DNA of 55,126 nt from CAYHSW01 sp964431075 (GTDB lineage Bacteria > Patescibacteriota > Microgenomatia > JAMCZE01), in assembly GCA_964431075.1 (NCBI GenBank), contig CAYSID010000003.1, positions 1 through 55,126 on the forward strand, in the 5' to 3' direction. The translations under genes were made by a program, and so were the position numbers. How positions within the stretch are numbered: position 1 is the stretch's first letter; each line of letters starts with the position of its first letter. Below the pieces are notes generated by a model, which saw nothing but the letters and a program-made list of their open reading frames with translations, did no database searches and was not told the origin of the DNA. Below are positions 14,667 through 22,551 of this stretch, piece by piece.

Positions 14667-15455
14667 ATGAAAAAATTTGTGACAATTATTAGAATGGCAA
14701 TAATTGAATCACTAACTTACCGCGGCGACGTGTTTTTATTTGTTGCTAGTGGGATTGTTGCCCCCCTGGTTTCTCTTGCTGTCTGGCTGACAATTTCTGC
14801 ATCGGGAGGGACACCGCCTTTAAGTCAGCACCAAATTGTGAGTTATTTTTTACTGGTAATGCTAGTAGAAATTATTAATTCCGCCTGGTCATCCCCCTTT
14901 GTTTCCGCGGATATTCGTTACGGCAAACTTTCTAAACATCTTTTAAAACCATTTAGTTATATTACTTGGTTTATTGGCCAAAACATTGGGGAAAAAGTTT
15001 TAAAAATGGTTTATTTGGTTCCGTTGGTTGTTGCCCTCTTTGCTTTATTATCCAAAAGCCCTGTTTCCATATCTTTAGAAATTTTTGTTCCTTTTATTAT
15101 TGCTTTATTTTTTGCCACGATTTTAACTTTTGTTTTTGATTTTTTGTTAGGTATTGCTGCATTCTGGATGCAGGACACAAAATCAATTCTTGATTTTCAG
15201 GATATTTTTTATTTTGTTCTTTCCGGAAAAATTATTCCTTTGGTTGTTTTACCAACAATTATTCGGGACATAAATAATTTTCTACCCTTTAGATACATGC
15301 TCTCGTTTCCAGTGGAAATTGCACTGGGGACATTATCATCTTTTGATGTCTTTTTAGGCTTTGTAATCCAATTAATCTGGGTTGTTATTATGATTGCAGG
15401 ATATATTTATCTTTGGAGTCGGGGGTTAAAAAGATATTCGGCCGTCGGAGCATAA
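14667..15455 (+). CDS. ABC-2 type permease (COG4587-like)
   Basis: A 262-residue membrane protein with about six hydrophobic segments. It begins MKKFVTIIRMAIIESLTYRGD and ends in a GLKRYSAVGA tail, a layout I associate with the ABC-2 permease family that works as a heterodimer with the next gene. The GLKRYS terminus is typical of this family. The ATG at 14667 is chosen over a GTG at 14649 because an extended -10 overlaps the GTG. The paired permease starts 4 bases downstream. The ATP-binding subunit usually encoded beside such pairs is not present in this window. Confidence 0.72.
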   Translation: MKKFVTIIRMAIIESLTYRGDVFLFVASGIVAPLVSLAVWLTISASGGTPPLSQHQIVSYFLLVMLVEIINSAWSSPFVSADIRYGKLSKHLLKPFSYITWFIGQNIGEKVLKMVYLVPLVVALFALLSKSPVSISLEIFVPFIIALFFATILTFVFDFLLGIAAFWMQDTKSILDFQDIFYFVLSGKIIPLVVLPTIIRDINNFLPFRYMLSFPVEIALGTLSSFDVFLGFVIQLIWVVIMIAGYIYLWSRGLKRYSAVGA

Positions 15456-15459
15456 ATTT

Positions 15460-16251
15460 ATGATAAAAAAGTATACAAAATTAACCCTGGCAATTATTAA
15501 AAATAATTTGATGGCTTTAATGGAGTATCGAATGAAATTTTTGATCTCCATTTTTACCGCCGCTTTTTGGGTTGTTTTTCAACTAGCTGTTGTGGAAATA
15601 TTTTTTCAGTATACAAACAATTTATTTGGTTGGGGCAAACAAGAAATATTTTTATTTACCGGTTTTTTCCGTGTCATTAAATCCATTTTTGACATTTTTA
15701 TCAGATCTAATCTTTTTGAGTTTTCTGAACTTGTAAACGAGGGAATGTTCGATTTTGTTTTAATCAAACCGGCTAATACCTTATTTTTATCATCTTTCCG
15801 AAAGCATAGATACGAGGATGTCCCCGGAATTTTCATAGGAGGATATATCATTTATTATGCTTTGGCTGCAATGGGGATTATGTTTGATTTCACGACGATA
15901 TTTCGGATTATCATAGTAATTTTAGCCGGGCTGTTAATGTATTATTTATTTTTTCTATTCTTTTCTACCCTATCTATTTTTATGATTAGAGTAACGGCGA
16001 TGTCTGATTTTTATAATGTTTTTGCTAATTCTTTGCGCAATCCAACAACGGTTATGAGCCGAAATAATTTTGTCGCCGATTTATTGCTTTTACCGATGGC
16101 TGTAACTTTAACCTTTCCGGTAATGTTATTTCTTGGCCGTGGCAATTTACTATTATTGGTCGTGGAGGTAATTCCTCTTGTCTTCGTAACATTTGGCGTC
16201 ACTAAATTCTGGAACTTTGCCCTGAAACATTACTCGTCAGCAAGTTCGTAG
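15460..16251 (+). CDS. ABC-2 type permease (COG3694/DUF990-like)
   Basis: A 263-residue protein with about six membrane segments, beginning MIKKYTKLTLAIIKNNLMALMEYRMKF. It has the conserved segment ELVNEGMFDFVLIKPANTLF and ends FALKHYSSASS, paralogous in shape to the preceding gene's YSAVGA tail. It forms a two-gene unit with 14667-15455. The substrate is unknown; related systems have been linked to export of lipids, peptides or antibiotics, but nothing here decides between them. Confidence 0.72.
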   Translation: MIKKYTKLTLAIIKNNLMALMEYRMKFLISIFTAAFWVVFQLAVVEIFFQYTNNLFGWGKQEIFLFTGFFRVIKSIFDIFIRSNLFEFSELVNEGMFDFVLIKPANTLFLSSFRKHRYEDVPGIFIGGYIIYYALAAMGIMFDFTTIFRIIIVILAGLLMYYLFFLFFSTLSIFMIRVTAMSDFYNVFANSLRNPTTVMSRNNFVADLLLLPMAVTLTFPVMLFLGRGNLLLLVVEVIPLVFVTFGVTKFWNFALKHYSSASS

Positions 16252-16337
16252 TTTGCCATCTTGCAATCTTCCCGCAAATTATTTACGATAATAAGGCGAA
16301 AGATTTGGATAGATTTGGATATATCTGGAAATAAAAT

Positions 16338-17357
16338 ATGAGAATTCCGCCTAAATATACACTCAATAATACGATTTTAAATTCAATTTCTATAATTGAA
16401 GCCAATCGCGGGGTGATTGAAACAATTGATCTTCCTGTGACTGTTGAACAAAATCTTCGTCGAAAGGCAATTTTAGGAAGTTCTCTTTTTTCTGCCCGGG
16501 TTGAGGGCAACACTTTAAAACGGGAAGATATAAGCGATCTTCGCGATTTAACAAGTAAAGAAAAACAAAAACTTGAAGTGGCCAATCTTTTCAAGGCAAT
16601 AAATTTTGTTTTGACAAGGTTTGATAAGGCCAAAAAAATTAAAGACACAGATATTTTATTGTGGCATAAAACTTTGATGAAAAATTTGCCATACTACGGT
16701 CATGCCGGGAAGTGGCGTGTTGGACACGAGGGAATTTTTGATGCGGCCGGAAATGCGGTTTACCATGCCCCTTCTCCGTCACAGATTCCCGGTCTAATTT
16801 CTGATTTAATCTCTTACATAAATAAAGATACTGACGAGAACCCCCTGATTAAAGCAGTCCTTTCTCATTTAATATTTGAAAAAATTCACCCTTTTGTCGA
16901 TGGTAATGGACGCGTTGGCCGGTTGTTGCAGTTAGCGGTCCTTTCACTAAGTGGTTATGGGATGAAGGGGATGGTTGTCGCCGAGGAGATAGTTGATAAA
17001 AAAAGGCAGTTATATTATCAGGCAATTAGTGATTCAGTCGGGGATGATGCGACAGAATTTATTGAGATCTTGCTGGAATTTATGGTGGAAGCCACAAACA
17101 ATGCGAAGGATAAGATGGTAGCGGGCAAAAAATTTACCCGAACGGATATGTTACCTTTACGCCGGCAGGAACTCTTGCAAATTGTCCGTGATCACGGGAC
17201 CGTGACTTTGGATTTTTTACATCGTCGGTTTTTAAACGTTGACGACCGTCTTTTGCGCTACGATCTTAAACAACTTATTAACGCTGGCTTTATTACTAAA
17301 ATCGGTCGGACAAAGGGGGTTATTTATACACCAAAGTCTTCCAATCCCGAAATTTAA
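16338..17357 (+). CDS. Fic family protein, class II with own inhibitory motif
   Basis: Fic proteins transfer AMP (or other nucleotide parts) from a cofactor onto hydroxyl groups of target proteins. The 339-residue product has the full active site HPFVDGNGRVGR at residues 184-195. N-terminal to it is SARVEGN (S52 to N58), which fits the (S/T)xxxE(G/N) self-inhibitory helix of class II Fic proteins. A winged-helix-like C-terminal region (about 270-335) follows. No antitoxin partner is needed for this class. The target is unknown. The gene lies in the island between rplO and secY and overlaps a convergent gene by 38 bases. Confidence 0.88.
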   Translation: MRIPPKYTLNNTILNSISIIEANRGVIETIDLPVTVEQNLRRKAILGSSLFSARVEGNTLKREDISDLRDLTSKEKQKLEVANLFKAINFVLTRFDKAKKIKDTDILLWHKTLMKNLPYYGHAGKWRVGHEGIFDAAGNAVYHAPSPSQIPGLISDLISYINKDTDENPLIKAVLSHLIFEKIHPFVDGNGRVGRLLQLAVLSLSGYGMKGMVVAEEIVDKKRQLYYQAISDSVGDDATEFIEILLEFMVEATNNAKDKMVAGKKFTRTDMLPLRRQELLQIVRDHGTVTLDFLHRRFLNVDDRLLRYDLKQLINAGFITKIGRTKGVIYTPKSSNPEI

Positions 17358-17625
17358 CAAAGTTGGTTACAGTGGCTGTTAGAAAGAAGAAAAATATCAG
17401 TAAAACAAAAGGATTTTGCCAATAACTAAAATTAATAGCCCAGTACGAGACAAAAATTTCAATCAAAACATAGGTTGTCCAATGGTGCAAATGAATTTTC
17501 CGGCCTTTGTACGGGATAATTATACTTGGAAATAAACTGTCTCCGCCAACTTTTTGAGCCGTTGCTTTGAGCTCCCAGATTACTCCCGCCAACACCCCAA
17601 CAATAATTGCAATTAACGCCCACAT
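17320..17625 (-). CDS. Small membrane protein of unknown function
   Basis: A 101-residue protein with three likely membrane segments: residues 3-17 (ALIAIIVGVLAGVIW), about 50-67, and 70-88 (PFVLLIFFFFLTATV). Between the first and second is a soluble stretch with KGRKIHLHHWTTYVL, rich in histidines. No family was recognised. It is convergent with the Fic gene, overlapping by 38 bases, and divergent from secY across a 264-base region that carries operator-like repeats. A TATAAA-like -10 lies just before the start on the minus strand. Confidence 0.6.
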   Translation of the reverse strand: MWALIAIIVGVLAGVIWELKATAQKVGGDSLFPSIIIPYKGRKIHLHHWTTYVLIEIFVSYWAINFSYWQNPFVLLIFFFFLTATVTNFVKFRDWKTLVYK

Positions 17626-17720
17626 ATAATTATTTTATAATTTAATTTTTATAAAATCATTATCTAAAACTCTCGGTATCTCTAGGGGTGTTGGATATAT
17701 TTTTGAAGCTAAATTTTTGT

Positions 17721-17767
17721 AATCGTATATAATCCTATACAATCGTATATAGTGTCTGTATACGATT
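17721..17767. promoter_or_regulatory. 10-bp phased repeats with an inverted copy upstream of secY
   Basis: AATCGTATAT (17721-17730), AATCCTATAC (17731-17740) and AATCGTATAT (17741-17750) stand head to tail with a 10-base period. The reverse complement TATACGATT follows at 17759-17767. The array lies between the divergent membrane-protein gene and secY, and looks like sites for a DNA-binding protein on one helix face. Confidence 0.6.
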
Positions 17768-17791
17768 TCACTTTGATACTAAAGTATTAAA

Positions 17792-17844
17792 GTTAAAATT
17801 AACATCTTTATCTGCTCCAGCAACACTAACATGATAATTTTTAT
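17792..17844 (+). repeat. 41-bp dispersed palindromic element, copy 2
   Basis: The conserved body is at 17798-17838 with core TGCTCCAGCA (17813-17822). Outer arms GTTAAAATTA and TAATTTTTAT are complementary at 8 of 10 positions. It lies 46 bases before the secY start. Confidence 0.82.
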
Positions 17845-17873
17845 AATGATGATGGTTATTAGTGAGGATTTTG

Positions 17874-17882
17874 TGGTAATAT
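17874..17882 (+). promoter_or_regulatory. Extended -10 for secY
   Basis: TGGTAATAT ends 7 bases before the GTG start at 17890, predicting a leaderless or one-base-leader secY mRNA. The -35 is weak. Confidence 0.6.
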
Positions 17883-17889
17883 ATCTCCT

Positions 17890-19179
17890 GTGACGAAATT
17901 ATTAGATATTTTTAGGCGGGCGTGGAATGTTCCGGAGCTGCGGAAAAAGATCCTTTTTACGGCCTTTATTTTCTTTGTCTTTAGACTTTTTGCCCATATT
18001 CCCGTTCCCGGGGTCGACCTTGTAGCCTTAAAGCAACTGTTCACCCAGAATCAGTTTTTAGGGCTTTTGGACATTTTCTCCGGTGGGACTTTGGCTAACT
18101 TTTCCATTATGGCCCTTGGACTGACGCCTTATATTGATGCGACTATTATTATGCAGCTTATGCAAATGGTTTTTCCAAAACTTGAGGAACTGGCTAAGGA
18201 GGGAGAAATGGGCCGGATGCAGATTAATCAATATTCAAGATTGTTGACGGTGCCGATCGGAGCTTTACAGGCCCTCGGGACTTATGCTTTGTTAAAAAAT
18301 CAAAACGTCATGGGAGCGGTTGATCCCCTAACGCTTGTGGCCTTAATTTTGACTTTAACCGCCGGGACAGTGTTACTCATGTGGTTAGGGGAATTAGTTT
18401 CGGAATACGGTATAGGCAACGGTATTTCTATGTTAATTTTTGCGGGTATTGTTGCCCGGTTACCGACCCTATTGGGACAAACAATTTCTGTTGTTACCGA
18501 AGAGCAAATAATTAACTTGGTAATTTTTGCCGGGGTGGGGGTTGCGGTCATTGCTGCCATTGTTTTAGTTAACGAAGCGACAAGGCAAATTCCCATTGTT
18601 TACGCTCGCAGAGTTTCGGGAAACCGGATGTACGGGGGACAGACCAATTATTTGCCCCTTCGCGTCAATCAGGCGGGAGTAATCCCCATTATTTTTGCTG
18701 TTTCTTTGGTTTTAATTCCCAATTTGTTAGGCCAGTATCTTTCGCAGGTCCCGAACGCGACGGTGTCGCGGATTGCCCAGGGAATGTCTGCGGCTTTCGA
18801 CCCTAACGGCATTCTTTACAATCTTTTGTATTTCCTGTTAGTCATAATATTTACCTATTTTTACACTGCTATCGTTTTTAATCCCCAAAAAATTGCCGAG
18901 GAGGTTCAGAAGCACGGGGGATTTATTCCGGGCGTTCGGCCGGGGACTTCAACATCTTCTTATTTGAACTACATTCTGACAAGAATTACCCTTGCCGGAG
19001 CCGTCTTCTTGGGGTTGATCGCTATCTTGCCCTCATTGGCAAACGGAATTGCTAACGTAGCCTCGCTTACCATCGGCGGAACAGGAATATTGATTGTTGT
19101 TTCCGTTGTTTTGGAAACCGCTAAACAATTCGAAGCCATGCTCATCATGCGCAACTATGATGGGTTTTTGAAGAAATAA
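17890..19179 (+). CDS. secY: Protein translocase subunit SecY
   Basis: SecY is the membrane channel of the Sec translocon, working with the SecA encoded at 39456-41984. The 429-residue product has ten membrane segments. It shows IPVPGVDL after the first helix and the plug region FSGGTLANFSIMALGLTPYI. Further signatures are SEYGIGNGISMLIF and the cytoplasmic loop TYFYTAIVFNPQKIAEEVQKHGGFIPGVRPG. Translation begins at GTG 17890 (MTKLLDIFRRAWN). It normally follows rplO directly, but here a 3.9 kb island intervenes. Confidence 0.97.
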   Translation: MTKLLDIFRRAWNVPELRKKILFTAFIFFVFRLFAHIPVPGVDLVALKQLFTQNQFLGLLDIFSGGTLANFSIMALGLTPYIDATIIMQLMQMVFPKLEELAKEGEMGRMQINQYSRLLTVPIGALQALGTYALLKNQNVMGAVDPLTLVALILTLTAGTVLLMWLGELVSEYGIGNGISMLIFAGIVARLPTLLGQTISVVTEEQIINLVIFAGVGVAVIAAIVLVNEATRQIPIVYARRVSGNRMYGGQTNYLPLRVNQAGVIPIIFAVSLVLIPNLLGQYLSQVPNATVSRIAQGMSAAFDPNGILYNLLYFLLVIIFTYFYTAIVFNPQKIAEEVQKHGGFIPGVRPGTSTSSYLNYILTRITLAGAVFLGLIAILPSLANGIANVASLTIGGTGILIVVSVVLETAKQFEAMLIMRNYDGFLKK

Positions 19180-19190
19180 AAATTTCGTGC

Positions 19191-19213
19191 TTGCACACAC
19201 CCGGTGTGTGCAA
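19191..19213. repeat. Perfect 10-bp hairpin between secY and adk
   Basis: TTGCACACAC, loop CCG, GTGTGTGCAA. The stem is perfect, but no T-run follows, so it is not a standard terminator. It could be an RNA processing or stabilising structure, or a protein-binding site. Confidence 0.7.
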
Positions 19214-19237
19214 AATGGGCAAAATTAAACAGAACAA

Positions 19238-19807
19238 ATGAACATAATTATCATGGGGCCGCCGGGAAGCGGAAAATCAACACAAGGGAAGCTTTTGGCC
19301 AAAAAACTTGGCCTGGCGTTTGTCGCTTCGGGTGATGTCTGCCGGCAAATGGCGTCAGAGGATACTGACGAAGGTCGGGAAATAAAGGAATACATGTCCA
19401 AAGGGGAGCTTCCCCCATTTCGATTATTATTTCGTCGGGTTTGCGCCATTTTAGAAACGGAAGAAGCAAAAAGTGGTGCCGTCATGGATGGATATCCCCG
19501 CGAAGAAGATCAAATTTATGTTGTTGAAAACTATTTGCAGGAAAAGGGCAAACAAATTGATAAAGTTATTGTTGTTGACTTACCTGATGACGAGGGAATA
19601 AAAAGAATGTTGGATCGGGCTAAAATTGAAAAAAGAATGGATGACACCCCGGAAATTGTTGCTAACCGGTTAGAAATTTATCACAAAAAAACAAAACCAA
19701 TTATCGATTATTTTGAAAAACAGGGGAAAGTTATTCATGTTGACGGCCGGCCAACAATTGAGGAAATTCACGCTTCTATTATGAAACTTTTTACCAATGA
19801 AAATTAA
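19238..19807 (+). CDS. adk: Adenylate kinase
   Basis: Adenylate kinase converts ATP plus AMP to two ADP. The 189-residue product has the P-loop GPPGSGKST at residues 6-14 and the AMP-binding region with ASGDVCRQM. MDGYPREEDQ stands in place of the common DGFPR, and RLEIYHKKTKPIIDYF lies near the C terminus. The LID region is of the short form without zinc cysteines. It keeps the secY-adk-map order and overlaps map by 11 bases. Confidence 0.93.
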   Translation: MNIIIMGPPGSGKSTQGKLLAKKLGLAFVASGDVCRQMASEDTDEGREIKEYMSKGELPPFRLLFRRVCAILETEEAKSGAVMDGYPREEDQIYVVENYLQEKGKQIDKVIVVDLPDDEGIKRMLDRAKIEKRMDDTPEIVANRLEIYHKKTKPIIDYFEKQGKVIHVDGRPTIEEIHASIMKLFTNEN

Positions 19808-20558
19808 TTATTATTCTTCTGATGACTTTAAAAAAATAAAAGAGGGCGGGAAAATTACGGCCATGGTTATTAAACGGGTTTTGGAAAAGGCTGTTCCCGG
19901 GATAAATACTATGGATTTGGAAAAATATGCCCGAGAGCTTATTAAAAACGCTGGTGGCTACCCATCTTTTATGATGGAAAAAGATTATCATTTTGCTACC
20001 TGCATGAATGTTAACGACATGGTGGTTCATGGGGTTCCAAGCGAATATAAACTGCAGGTAAACGACGTTTTGGGGGTGGATGTTGGGGTCTATTATGGTG
20101 GTTTTCACACGGATGCGTCGTGGACGACGCAAATTCAAAATTCAAAATTAAAAATACAAAACTCATTTTTATTAGCAGGAGAACTGGCTTTGGAGGAAGC
20201 AATAAAAGTTTGTAGGGTCGGCAATCATATTGGCGATATTTCCGCTAAAATTCAGGAAATTATTGAAGGACATGGTTATTCTTGTGTTAAGCAACTGGTC
20301 GGTCACGGTGTTGGAAAAGAATTGCATGAAGATCCGGAAATTCCCTGTTTTATTCGCGGCAAAGTGGAAAACACCGCGGAAATCAAAGCGGGAATGTGTC
20401 TGGCTATCGAGGTAATTTATAACGAAGGAAAATCTCCGATCGTGTATGCCAATGATGATGGCTGGACGATCGTGACGAGAGATGGTCATAATTCGGGATT
20501 ATTTGAACACACCGTATTTGTTACCCCGGGCGGTCCGGAAGTTATAACTGCTTCTTGA
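19797..20558 (+). CDS. map: Methionine aminopeptidase with in-frame repeat insertion
   Basis: This enzyme removes the N-terminal methionine from new proteins. The 253-residue type I product has the expected metal ligands: the two aspartates of GVDVGVYYGGFHTDAS, the histidine of VGHGVGKELHE, and the glutamates of CLAIEVIY and FEHTVFV. Between HTDASWTT and FLLAGELALEEAI it carries QIQNSKLKIQNS, the translation of an AT-rich repeat (about 20128-20165) where most homologues have a short loop. The insertion is in frame and away from the ligands, so the enzyme is probably active. Confidence 0.93.
   Translation: MKINYYSSDDFKKIKEGGKITAMVIKRVLEKAVPGINTMDLEKYARELIKNAGGYPSFMMEKDYHFATCMNVNDMVVHGVPSEYKLQVNDVLGVDVGVYYGGFHTDASWTTQIQNSKLKIQNSFLLAGELALEEAIKVCRVGNHIGDISAKIQEIIEGHGYSCVKQLVGHGVGKELHEDPEIPCFIRGKVENTAEIKAGMCLAIEVIYNEGKSPIVYANDDGWTIVTRDGHNSGLFEHTVFVTPGGPEVITAS
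20128..20165. repeat. AT-rich repeat carried inside map
   Basis: Tandem words of the CAAAATTCAAAATT type in the map reading frame. They are translated as QIQNSKLKIQNS. The same class of words occurs between genes in this window. Confidence 0.65.
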
Positions 20559-20582
20559 CAGCGTAAAGATGTTTGTTATTCT
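20555..20582 (+). promoter_or_regulatory. Promoter for the ATP-grasp ligase genes
   Basis: Perfect TTGACA (20555-20560), a 16-base spacer and the extended -10 TGTTATTCT (20574-20582). It ends 7 bases before the GTG at 20590, so the message is predicted to be leaderless. Confidence 0.7.
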
Positions 20583-20589
20583 GTAAAAA

Positions 20590-21606
20590 GTGAAAAAGAA
20601 GAAACTGAAAAAAGTCACTGTTTTGTACAACGAAGTTACCAATTTGCACGTTAATGATAAAAAAGCCATTCTTGCGGAAGAAGGGGGAAAGGACGATGCT
20701 GAAATCGTGGCCGGGGCTCTTGAGGAAGACGGTTATAAAGCAGAAATTTACGAATTAACATCAAGGACGATCAAAAAACTGGATAAAAAAGCCACAGATT
20801 TGTTTTTTAATCTGTGTGACGGGATCGGAAACCTTCCTAAATCAGAACATAAAGTCCCTCAGTATCTTGACAAAAAAAATTTGTGGTATACCGGCTCAAA
20901 CGCATCGGCGCTTTTGTTGACGACGAATAAAGTCTTAACAAAACAGGTTTTTATTCAAAATGATATTCCTACCCCGGATTACGCTGTTTTGCAGAGAATT
21001 CCCGACAAAACTCCCGAAGGTTTGCGTTATCCCCTGATCGTTAAGCCGGTTGCTGAGGACTGTTCTCTTGGTATTACCCAAAAATCGGTTGTTTATGATC
21101 TTGTTGATTTGCGGCGCGAAGTAGCCAGAATCTTGGAAGACTATCACGAACCCGCTTTGATTGAAAAGTTCATAACGGGTCGGGAATTTAATGTTACGGT
21201 CTTAGGAAATGGCCGGTTGGCCAGAGTTTTGCCAATTTCGGAAATAATATTTGGGCGTTGGTTCAAGGAGGAAGATGCAGAAAAGATCGTTGATTTTAAG
21301 GCTAAATGGATCGAGAGATCAAGAAATTACCGCGAAACTTCCGGTGTTTGTCCGGCCAAAATTGATGGCTATTTGCAAAATAAAATTGAACGGCTGGCCC
21401 TTAAAGCCTATTGGGCCTGCGGCGGTCGGGATTATGCCCGGGTGGACATTCGATTTTCCAAAGACGGGATTCCTTATTTTTTGGAAGTAAATCTTAACCC
21501 CGATTTGTCCCCTGGCATGGGGGCCTCACGGTCAGCCAAGACTGCTGGAATGGAGTACCCGCGGTTTATGGGGGAGATTGCCGCTATTGCCGCCCGGCGC
21601 TATTAA
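20590..21606 (+). CDS. D-Ala-D-Ala ligase-like ATP-grasp enzyme, copy A
   Basis: A 338-residue ATP-grasp ligase related to D-alanine-D-alanine ligase (Ddl). PLIVKPVAEDCSLGI is the ATP-binding strand, IEKFITGREFNVTVLGNG follows, and PYFLEVNLNPDLSPGMG holds the metal-binding ELNxxP-type site. The N terminus lacks the GGxSxEREVS loop of true Ddl. The Ddl motif AKY, whose tyrosine helps position substrate, reads AKW here. It is probably a dipeptide-type ligase with altered substrate choice. It begins at GTG 20590 behind a strong promoter and abuts its paralogue with no spacer. Role in cell-wall precursor synthesis is likely but not proven. Confidence 0.75.
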   Translation: MKKKKLKKVTVLYNEVTNLHVNDKKAILAEEGGKDDAEIVAGALEEDGYKAEIYELTSRTIKKLDKKATDLFFNLCDGIGNLPKSEHKVPQYLDKKNLWYTGSNASALLLTTNKVLTKQVFIQNDIPTPDYAVLQRIPDKTPEGLRYPLIVKPVAEDCSLGITQKSVVYDLVDLRREVARILEDYHEPALIEKFITGREFNVTVLGNGRLARVLPISEIIFGRWFKEEDAEKIVDFKAKWIERSRNYRETSGVCPAKIDGYLQNKIERLALKAYWACGGRDYARVDIRFSKDGIPYFLEVNLNPDLSPGMGASRSAKTAGMEYPRFMGEIAAIAARRY

Positions 21607-22542
21607 ATGAAAATAATAGTTCTTTACAACCTGGTAACCTCAAAATTTTTTGGCAATCCCAAAGATATTTTGGCTGACGAAGATACCGTAAAAACAGCAA
21701 GAGCAATTGCTAAAAGTTTAAACGCGGATTTATTTGAAGTTCGGGAAGACAACTTTAAGCGGCTTAAAAATTTGAATCCGGACCTGTTTTTTAATAACGC
21801 ATTTGGAATCGGAAATATTCCTAAAAGTGAAGCGGACTTGGCAAGCTTGCTGGAAAAAACCTCAATCCCCTTTACCGGTTCAGGGTCACGGGCAATCCTT
21901 TTGACAACGGATAAAAAAGCCACAAAAGAACTTTTAAAGCTTGGTAATTTACCCGTTCCCGGATCGGAAAAATTTCCGCTTATTGTCAAACCCGCTTGCG
22001 AGGATTGCAGTCTGGGAATAAGTGAAAAATCGGTCGTTAATAATCCGCGACAATTAAAAAAACAGACGGATTTTTTGAGAAAAAAATATGACGAGGAGGT
22101 TTTGGTGGAGGAATATATTGATGGCCGGGAATTAAACGTAACAGTTATGGGGAATGGTGACAAGGCCGAAGCGTTACCAATATCAGAAATAGTTTTTGGG
22201 CCATCGTATAAAGATAAATATAAAATTGTTGATTTTGACGCCAAATGGAAAGAACACTCATTAAAATTCAAAGAGACGGTTGGGGTTTGTCCGGCTGATC
22301 TGCCGGGCAAACTGGCTCGGGAAATACAGGATATTGCTGTGGCCGCTTATTTGGCCACGGGTTGCCGGGATTTCGCGAGGGTTGATTTTAGATTATCAAA
22401 GAATAATAAACCGTTTATCTTGGAAGTCAATGCCAATCCCGGCATTGGCCCCGAGGACGGGGCCACGCGCTCTGCCCGGGCTGCGGGAATGAGCTATCCC
22501 CAATTTCTCGAGGTGATTGTCCGAAATGCTCTTTCGCGGTAA
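21607..22542 (+). CDS. D-Ala-D-Ala ligase-like ATP-grasp enzyme, copy B
   Basis: A 311-residue paralogue of the preceding gene. It has the same layout: FPLIVKPACEDCSLGISEKSVV, VEEYIDGRELNVTVMGNG, FVDFDAKW-type substrate segment (IVDFDAKW) and PFILEVNANPGIGPEDGATRSA. It begins on the base after the copy A stop. Shared departures from canonical Ddl (no GGxSxEREVS, AKW for AKY) show an old duplication within one functional family rather than two unrelated ligases. The pair may act in sequence or as a heteromer. An S66 carboxypeptidase gene follows 9 bases later. Confidence 0.75.
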   Translation: MKIIVLYNLVTSKFFGNPKDILADEDTVKTARAIAKSLNADLFEVREDNFKRLKNLNPDLFFNNAFGIGNIPKSEADLASLLEKTSIPFTGSGSRAILLTTDKKATKELLKLGNLPVPGSEKFPLIVKPACEDCSLGISEKSVVNNPRQLKKQTDFLRKKYDEEVLVEEYIDGRELNVTVMGNGDKAEALPISEIVFGPSYKDKYKIVDFDAKWKEHSLKFKETVGVCPADLPGKLAREIQDIAVAAYLATGCRDFARVDFRLSKNNKPFILEVNANPGIGPEDGATRSARAAGMSYPQFLEVIVRNALSR

Positions 22543-22545
22543 AAT
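22517..22545 (+). promoter_or_regulatory. Promoter for the S66 peptidase gene
   Basis: TTGTCC (22517-22522), a 17-base spacer and TAAAAT (22540-22545), ending 6 bases before the ATG at 22552. It lies within the end of copy B. Confidence 0.55.
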
Positions 22546-22551
22546 AGGGGG

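Noticed and set aside
21624..22310. Minus-strand open frame of 228 residues opposite ATP-grasp copy B
   Set aside because: The sense strand is a clear ATP-grasp ligase; the antisense frame has no start context and no family pattern.
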